Of a DNA stretch of 49,341 nt, positions 44,247 through 49,341 are shown piece by piece. The notes under the pieces were generated by a model that saw nothing but the letters and a program-made list of their open reading frames with translations, was not told the DNA's origin and made no database searches. Source of the DNA: Parvularculaceae bacterium (GTDB lineage: Bacteria; Pseudomonadota; Alphaproteobacteria; Caulobacterales; Parvularculaceae); contig JAJFFW010000074.1 of the NCBI GenBank assembly GCA_021776435.1, positions 1 to 49,341 on the forward strand, in the 5' to 3' direction. How positions within the stretch are numbered: the first letter of the stretch is position 1; every line of letters starts with the position of its first letter. Both the position numbers and the translations under genes were made by a program.

Positions 44247-45725
44247 ATGAAGTCAGTCGTATTCGCCGCAGTTGCGGTTGCGTGTAGCTTTGTACCTGCT
44301 GCATCGGCACTCAGTCAGGACAATCCCTTCGCAGCCAATCCAGCGGAGAACCCCTTCGCTACTGCGCAAGCTGACCGCTATGCCGGGGTTTTCCAGTCTG
44401 ACGCGGTGCAATTGACGTTGGAAAAGGCCGCCATCGGATTCACAGGCGAGCTTTATTATGTCGCCACCAACACCACCTATCCGCTGACGGCGTCACACGC
44501 CGACGGAAACATCTCCGGGGTCTTTGTCGCGGGCGGCGCCAATTTTCCCTTCACTTTCACCCTTAAAGACGATGGATCGGGGGGGCTGTTTGAAACCGAA
44601 GGCTATAGCGGCACATTGGCGCGCGCCGGTGGAAATTCTGGATCGACTAAAAACATAAAACCGGTTGGTAAAGCAGAAGCCGTACTGAACGAAGCGTTGG
44701 AAATCGCTAAAACCGTGGCGCCCGACAAAAAGGGACAAGCCTTAAGCTCGATCATTGGGATGATGGCGGCATTTGGTGATATTGACGGCGCAAAGGCGCT
44801 CTTAAACACAATACCGGGCGGTGATATTTTTCGTAATTACGCCATTAATGGCATCGCCAGCGCGCAATTGAAGCAAGGCGATTTCAACGGCGCGATGGCG
44901 ACGGCTAATACGATGACAAACCCGGCGCTGCGTAAGCGCTTTGATGGAGAAATTATCAGCTATCATATCACCAATGGTGATGCAGCGCAGGGACTCTCTC
45001 TTGCCCGCAACACTGCCGGCGCCTCAGATCGTGTAGATTCATTAATGGCAGCAGCCAGTGCTTTTCGCGGTTTAGAGGATGAACCTCAAGCCAGAGCTGT
45101 CACTGAGGAAGCCAAAGCGGTCGCTCTGTCGATTAGCGACGAGACAGCCCGTAACAGCGCAGTATTTACGGTCGGTTTTCACTACGTTTTTGCTGGCGAT
45201 ACGTCCGCCGCACTTGAACTGGCGAATACACTTCCTCGCGACATTATGAAAATGACACTGCTTGCAACGATCGGCAAAGCGAACATTCAAGCGGGTGACC
45301 AAGCCGGAGCCAGAGCGATTGCCGAGGGCATGCTAAAGGATATCAAAAAAATAAAATCCAAATTTGCCAGACCCGGCGCCTATACGCAGGTCGCCAGCAT
45401 TTATGTTGGTTTAAATGACATTGCCAATTTGACCAAAGTACAAATGAAATACGACGGAACCCTTACCGCCTGGTACACGGCAGTCGCCTTTGCGCGAATT
45501 GAATTCAAGCAATTCGATGCTGTGCAGTCCCTGATTCGATCTACGGTGCTCGGAACAAATTCCGCTATCGTTCAACAATCACTGGACTTTGCGATTGCCA
45601 ACGATCAGGCGCAACGCGGCGATTTTGACGGCGCACTCGCGACCGCAAGGAGTATCGTTGACCCGCTCACCAGAATATCGGCGCTGACTATTATCGGCAG
45701 CACGATGCACGGTCAAAAACAATGA
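44247..45725 (+). CDS. exported helical-repeat (TPR-like) protein
   Basis: From the ATG at 44247 (a GGGGGG site upstream) the protein is 492 residues. It has a signal peptide ending near A-S-A-L-S, then a duplicated N-P-F-A-A-N-P-A-E-N-P-F-A-T segment, a beta-rich domain (~residues 40-125), and from residue 140 on a long run of helical repeats, each carrying a [GA]-D-x-x-[GA]-A-x-x-x-A-x-x-[IL] core typical of TPR-like solenoids. Probably periplasmic. Function unknown. A 20-codon frame overlaps its stop (ATGA at 45722) but is not called. Confidence 0.8.
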   Translation: MKSVVFAAVAVACSFVPAASALSQDNPFAANPAENPFATAQADRYAGVFQSDAVQLTLEKAAIGFTGELYYVATNTTYPLTASHADGNISGVFVAGGANFPFTFTLKDDGSGGLFETEGYSGTLARAGGNSGSTKNIKPVGKAEAVLNEALEIAKTVAPDKKGQALSSIIGMMAAFGDIDGAKALLNTIPGGDIFRNYAINGIASAQLKQGDFNGAMATANTMTNPALRKRFDGEIISYHITNGDAAQGLSLARNTAGASDRVDSLMAAASAFRGLEDEPQARAVTEEAKAVALSISDETARNSAVFTVGFHYVFAGDTSAALELANTLPRDIMKMTLLATIGKANIQAGDQAGARAIAEGMLKDIKKIKSKFARPGAYTQVASIYVGLNDIANLTKVQMKYDGTLTAWYTAVAFARIEFKQFDAVQSLIRSTVLGTNSAIVQQSLDFAIANDQAQRGDFDGALATARSIVDPLTRISALTIIGSTMHGQKQ

Positions 45726-45780
45726 ATCAGACCGTGGAGTTGAGTGATATCGAATCGAATATGGCTGAGCACGCCGACGC

Positions 45781-46791
45781 TTAATTGCCGCCGCTCATCA
45801 TCACTTCACTGAAGATTTCGAGCAATTGGCGTCTGTCAGAGCGAAAACTTTCCGAGCGCGCCTTCAAATCATTGATTGCCGCGACAAGATCTGTCTGGGT
45901 CTGACCAGCGACTTCGTACCGTAATTTATCGGCGGTTCGCGTCAGTCGCTCCAATGCATTTTCCGCGTTCTTGTCAAGTTGCCCACATTCCAGTGAGGCA
46001 GTGAGTTTGTCATCTGCGCTATGCTCGCGTTCGCGGTAACACTGGAGCCCGGTTTTCGCTGGCAGCGTCCATGCGGCCATCTGTTTGATGTGATAGCCCG
46101 CCCACCTGGCGTAGAGTTGCTCAAGCGCCTGACCTGCCGCTGAATGCCCCCGACGTTCAGCGAACGACAGGGCGTCAACTCCGGCCTGATAGTCTTTTCC
46201 CTCAGTTCCAAAAACCATCGCAACGCCTTCCATATAGGAAAGCGCGACTTTCTCCGCATCATTCGGATCGCTTCGGTAGCCCCATCCGATGATAATTCGT
46301 GCTTTGTCTGCATCGACCTCGGCCAATAAAGGCAAGTTCAAAATATATTCGCTGAGATAAAGTGCAGAGCCTGTCCACCCATCTTTGGCGGCGTCGCGCA
46401 TGAATTGGATTGCATCGATCTCAGCTTGATCCTCTGAGCCGGGGCCGCGCGAACGTTTGAACAGGCATAAGGCGTGTCCATGCATGGACGGCGGATAGCC
46501 GAGCATAGCGCCTTGTTTGTACCATCCACAGGCGCGGGCATTGTCAACGGCGTGATCAGGATATCCGTTGTCTTCAAGCCACCCCATATTGTGCATGGCG
46601 GTGGCGTCGCCTTCATCGGCTTTTGCCTTGAGGGGGGCGAATGAAGCACGATCACCGGCCTTAACTGCATCGCCAAGCTGGTTTGAAATGGCTCTTGCGT
46701 CTGTCCATTTTGGATCCAACTTGTTGGCGTTGGCTGTTGCCGTAGCGCAAAGCAGGAACGCGAGTGCGACGAAAACAGATGATTTGAACAT
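45781..46791 (-). CDS. exported Sel1-like repeat protein
   Basis: The protein is 336 residues with a signal peptide (V-F-V-A-L-A-F-L-L-C-A-T-A-T-A-N-A). After it come Sel1-type repeats: A-x-x-G-D-A-x-A-M-H-N-M-G-W-L, A-C-G-W-Y-K-Q-G-A-M-L-G-Y-P-P-S-M, and A-A-K-D-G-W-T-G-S-A-L-Y-L. Such proteins usually scaffold other proteins. It lies tail to tail with the TPR-like gene, whose product may work in the same compartment. Function unknown. Confidence 0.82.
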   Translation of the reverse strand: MFKSSVFVALAFLLCATATANANKLDPKWTDARAISNQLGDAVKAGDRASFAPLKAKADEGDATAMHNMGWLEDNGYPDHAVDNARACGWYKQGAMLGYPPSMHGHALCLFKRSRGPGSEDQAEIDAIQFMRDAAKDGWTGSALYLSEYILNLPLLAEVDADKARIIIGWGYRSDPNDAEKVALSYMEGVAMVFGTEGKDYQAGVDALSFAERRGHSAAGQALEQLYARWAGYHIKQMAAWTLPAKTGLQCYREREHSADDKLTASLECGQLDKNAENALERLTRTADKLRYEVAGQTQTDLVAAINDLKARSESFRSDRRQLLEIFSEVMMSGGN

Positions 46792-46868
46792 AACCGTGCG
46801 CCTTTCGTTAAACGGTTACGAGGCTATAGCAAAATAGCAATAAATACGAATAAGGATAAAACCAACAT

Positions 46869-48365
46869 TTACCCCATCGTCGGAATCACAAACTCGGAGC
46901 CCTGAACGTCTTCGGGCCAGCGCTGGGTGATGGTTTTGACCTTGGTCCAGAATTTGACGCCCTCAGGTCCGTGCTGATTGGTGTCGCCAAAGCCCGAACG
47001 CTTCCAGCCGCCGAATGTGTGATAAGCGACCGGCACGGGGATCGGCACATTGATGCCGACCATGCCGACATTGACCTGTTTCGCAAATTCGCGCGCTGCA
47101 GCGCCATTGCGCGTAAAGATCGCGACCCCATTGCCATATTGATGGTTGGAGGGCAGTGCGACCGCCTCTTCAAAATTCTCTGCACGTACGATCTGCAATA
47201 CCGGGCCGAAAATTTCCTCGTCATAGGATTTGTGGCCGGGCTTTGCGCGATCAAGTAACGTGCCGCCCATGAAAAACCCGTTCTCAAACCCTTGCAGCGA
47301 GAAGTCACGGCCATCGACCAGCAAGTCCTGCCCCTCATCGATCGCCATCTGGATATAATTCGCAACACGGTCACGGTGTGCGGCGGTGACGAGCGGGCCA
47401 AGATCACTGTCTTCCGAGAGCGAAGGACCGATCCGCAGGCTTTCCACTTTCGGCTTCAGCATGGAGATCAATTGATCCGCCGTGCCTTCGCCGACCGGCA
47501 CCGCGACCGGCGTCGCCATGCAGCGTTCGCCCGCCGATCCGTAAGCCGAACCAATCAACTGATTAACGACACTTTCCATATCCGCATCAGGCAGCACGAT
47601 CATGTGGTTTTTGGCGCCGCCAAAGCATTGCACGCGCTTTCCGTTCGCCGCGCCGTTGGAATAGATATAATGCGCGATGTCTGACGAGCCCACGAAAGAA
47701 ACCGCCTTGACGCGGTGATCTTCGAGGATCGCATCGACCGCTTCTTTATCGCCATTGACGACGTTCAGCACGCCTTCGGGCGCGCCCGCTTCCATCATCA
47801 GTTCTGCCAGGCGAAGCGGCACTGACGGGTCTTTTTCAGACGGCTTGTTGATGAAGGTATTACCGCAGGCAATCGCAACACCAAACATCCACATCGGGAT
47901 CATCGCCGGAAAGTTAAACGGTGTAATGCCAGCAACAACGCCGAGCGGCTGACGCATGGAATAGACATCGATGCCCGGCCCGGCGGCTTCGGTGTACTCC
48001 CCTTTTTGAAGATGCGGGATGCCGCAGGCGAATTCGATAACGTCTAATCCGCGGATCACGTCGCCGCGCGCATCAGGAAGAATCTTTCCGTGCTCTGACG
48101 ACAACATTTTCGCCAGATTTTCCATGTCTTTTTCAACGAGTTCCTTGAATTTGAACATCACTCGCGCGCGCTTTTGCGGATTGGTCGCCGCCCATGCGGG
48201 GAAAGCTTTATCGGCGGCGCTGATGGCTCGATCCATTTCATCACGGCTGGCGAGCGCTACTCTTGACTGCACCTCACCCGTGGTTGGATTGAAGACATCA
48301 TGCATGCGGCCTGATTCTCCGCTGACATTATCGCCATTGATGAAGTGGCCATGTTCGGTGGTCAT
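46869..48365 (-). CDS. mmsA: methylmalonate-semialdehyde dehydrogenase (CoA-acylating)
   Basis: Converts methylmalonate semialdehyde to propionyl-CoA, the last step of valine catabolism. From the ATG at 48365 (GAGGAAAA site upstream) it is 498 residues. The aldehyde-dehydrogenase core includes I-T-P-F-N-F-P-A-M-I-P-M-W-M, F-V-G-S-S-D-I-A, and the catalytic Cys in S-A-G-E-R-C-M-A. The C-terminus F-W-T-K-V-K-T-I-T-Q-R-W-P is typical of MmsA. The gene stands about 8.5 kb from mmsB on the same strand. Confidence 0.95.
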   Translation of the reverse strand: MTTEHGHFINGDNVSGESGRMHDVFNPTTGEVQSRVALASRDEMDRAISAADKAFPAWAATNPQKRARVMFKFKELVEKDMENLAKMLSSEHGKILPDARGDVIRGLDVIEFACGIPHLQKGEYTEAAGPGIDVYSMRQPLGVVAGITPFNFPAMIPMWMFGVAIACGNTFINKPSEKDPSVPLRLAELMMEAGAPEGVLNVVNGDKEAVDAILEDHRVKAVSFVGSSDIAHYIYSNGAANGKRVQCFGGAKNHMIVLPDADMESVVNQLIGSAYGSAGERCMATPVAVPVGEGTADQLISMLKPKVESLRIGPSLSEDSDLGPLVTAAHRDRVANYIQMAIDEGQDLLVDGRDFSLQGFENGFFMGGTLLDRAKPGHKSYDEEIFGPVLQIVRAENFEEAVALPSNHQYGNGVAIFTRNGAAAREFAKQVNVGMVGINVPIPVPVAYHTFGGWKRSGFGDTNQHGPEGVKFWTKVKTITQRWPEDVQGSEFVIPTMG

Positions 48366-48524
48366 GAGATTTTCCTCGCCTCGCCATTGAAGTGTCACTG
48401 GGCGCGAACCACAGGGCTGCACGCCATTCGAGGGCGAAACTAGCCCCCGGCCGCAACGACGTAAAGGCGTGCGGGCGTCTACTCAAAAAGGCGCACTCAC
48501 GCGCCCAATCCGGCGTCATCAGCC

Positions 48525-48588
48525 CTCATTCTGAGGCGCCCGGTCCCCGTGCTTCGAGGCTCGGCTGCGCCTCGCACCTCAGCATGAG
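48525..48588. repeat. extragenic palindrome (CTCATTCTGAGG...CCTCAGCATGAG)
   Basis: Outer arms at 48525-48536 and 48577-48588 match with one mismatch and enclose an inner hairpin CGAGGC...GCCTCG. It belongs to a type of palindrome common between genes in Alphaproteobacteria. Confidence 0.6.
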
Positions 48589-48875
48589 GGAGCCGGGCCT
48601 CGAAGGATGAACGCAAACACCGAACCCGCCGCTCCGGCCAACCGTGTTCACAATGTCAAAGAGCAATCATCGCGACAGTCGCAAAAACGAACCGCAGAAC
48701 GGCGCGCAGCACGACAAATCACGCAAATAATAATCGCCCTTGGAGGGTGTGGGATAAGTTTTTTGAAAAACCGGCCCGCACCCAGGCATCACAAGGCGCG
48801 GCGCTGTCGGATAAGTTTTGCGAACAAGGCACCCGGCGGGGCGGCGCGCCCCGTCCCGCGCGCAAAGAGAGAACC

Positions 48876-49090
48876 GTCATCCCGGATCTGCGCAGCAACA
48901 TTATATGTTGCCCAATAATTTGCGCGCCTTCGCGCGCGGGAGCGTCCGGGATAACGAACTCTCTACTGTCATTCCGGACACGGGCCTTGCCCGTGATCCG
49001 GAATCCATGCCGCATTCGCCAATCCGGGCGCAGGCAGAAAGGACCGCGGAATGGATTCCGGGTTCGACCTGGCGGTCGCCCCGGAATGAC
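48876..49090. repeat. two adjacent CATCCCGG/CATTCCGG-type palindromic elements
   Basis: The first, 48876-48955, opens GTCATCCCGG and ends CCGGGATAAC. The second has perfect arms GTCATTCCGG (48968-48977) and CCGGAATGAC (49081-49090), and perfect inner arms CCGGAATCCAT (48998-49008) and ATGGATTCCGG (49051-49061). They are related to the elements at 38724-38830. Confidence 0.65.
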
Positions 49091-49158
49091 AGAAAAGTCC
49101 TATTATTCCTCCCTTTCCGGCGGGAGGAGAGATGACGCCTTGTCGATCACCGCCGCGA

Positions 49159-49341
49159 TCAGGCCGCGGCGTAGAGCGTCTCGCCGCCCTTCGCCATTTC
49201 ACGGAAGGATTCGGGTGGATTGAACCGGGCGCCGTATCTCTGCGCGAGGCTTTCCGCTTTCCGCACAAATGTTTCCAGCCCGATGGTGTCGATGTGGCTC
49301 ATCGGCCCGCCGGTCCAGGGCGCAAAGCCCCAGCCGAAAAT
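49159..49341 (-). CDS. FadJ-like 3-hydroxyacyl-CoA dehydrogenase, C-terminal end
   Basis: Only the last 60 codons are in the window; the gene runs off the right edge. The translation I-F-G-W-G-F-A-P-W-T-G-G-P, then F-N-P-P-E-S-F-R-E-M-A and G-E-T-L-Y-A-A-A, is the usual C-terminus of the multifunctional beta-oxidation 3-hydroxyacyl-CoA dehydrogenase/enoyl-CoA hydratase (FadJ/FadB type). If it has the hydratase domain it could supply the missing hydration step of valine breakdown, but that part is not seen. Confidence 0.88.
   Translation of the reverse strand: MFGWGFAPWTGGPMSHIDTIGLETFVRKAESLAQRYGARFNPPESFREMAKGGETLYAAA

Larger units (their letters stand above)
48366..49158. other. gene-free, repeat-rich stretch between mmsA and the FadJ-like gene
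   Basis: Nearly 800 bases with no credible gene: open frames here follow the palindromes and lack ribosome binding sites. It holds the palindrome at 48525-48588 and the pair at 48876-49090. The mmsA promoter should lie near 48380-48480. Confidence 0.5.

Noticed and set aside
45722-45784. A 20-codon frame coupled by ATGA to the TPR-like gene
   Set aside because: Too short and without any recognisable feature; overlap with both neighbours makes chance likely.
1-49341. CRISPR arrays, tRNA genes, integrases
   Set aside because: No regularly spaced direct repeats, tRNA-like cloverleaf or recombinase motifs were found.

Overview
The window looks like a chromosomal segment of an alphaproteobacterium, roughly mid-50s % G+C by eye. 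Evidence: the gatC-gatA / ruvX / pyrB / plsY / dprA / topA neighbourhood, an lgt - COG1565 methyltransferase - pgeF run, UbiK, a PetR/OmpR-type two-component pair, and several families of short extragenic palindromes of the kind common in Alphaproteobacteria. A marine Parvularculaceae/Hyphomonadaceae-like host is a guess; nothing here fixes the genus. No tRNA, rRNA, CRISPR array, intact transposase or integrase was found.

Layout. 1-2.8 kb: start of gatA (cut by the window edge), gatC and a membrane-anchored HExxH protein on the minus strand, diverging from ruvX. 2.8-8.2 kb: an accessory stretch that splits ruvX from pyrB, with a DUF6090-like membrane protein and a truncated tandem copy of it, a DUF1611 (DgcN-like) protein translationally coupled to a PLP racemase, and several very small genes, one with an in-frame stop. 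8.2-15.8 kb: pyrB, an NAD(P)-dependent reductase and an AT-rich BRCT gene (where pyrC would be expected), then plsY, dprA and topA. 15.8-21 kb: PilZ, VWA, Hpt and acidic membrane proteins, a 3'-truncated HerA/YjgR ATPase fused onto the front of a CPBP protease gene, and a PAS-like protein. 21-26 kb: a 26-residue membrane microprotein, a CaCA cation exchanger, a PTR1/FolM-type pteridine reductase coupled to it, folB, a DUF3592 protein and uvrC. 26.4-31.4 kb: an orphan RnfD-like protein coupled to a DUF2330 protein, pgsA, and a response regulator/sensor kinase pair. 31.5-37.3 kb: proC, ybjN-like and ubiK on minus, diverging from lgt, a MidA-like methyltransferase, pgeF and prs. 37.3-49.3 kb: a valine-catabolic region on the minus strand holding mmsB, 3-hydroxyisobutyryl-CoA hydrolase, an isobutyryl-CoA-type acyl-CoA dehydrogenase and mmsA, with a class V aminotransferase, two tandem DedA proteins, secreted repeat proteins and, at the edge, the end of a FadJ-like 3-hydroxyacyl-CoA dehydrogenase.

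How the genes work together. Four enzymes of the distal valine pathway (isobutyryl-CoA to methacrylyl-CoA; 3-hydroxyisobutyryl-CoA to 3-hydroxyisobutyrate; to methylmalonate semialdehyde; to propionyl-CoA) sit within 11 kb. The hydratase step is not seen. The pteridine reductase and FolB point to reduced pterin/folate metabolism. The DUF1611-racemase pair suggests D-amino-acid conversion. I see no defence system or other clearly undescribed system. The best leads are the DUF1611-racemase pair, the RnfD-DUF2330 pair, the microprotein genes, and two frame-disrupted small genes (in-frame TAA at 7693-7695; poly-T tract at 40155-40162).
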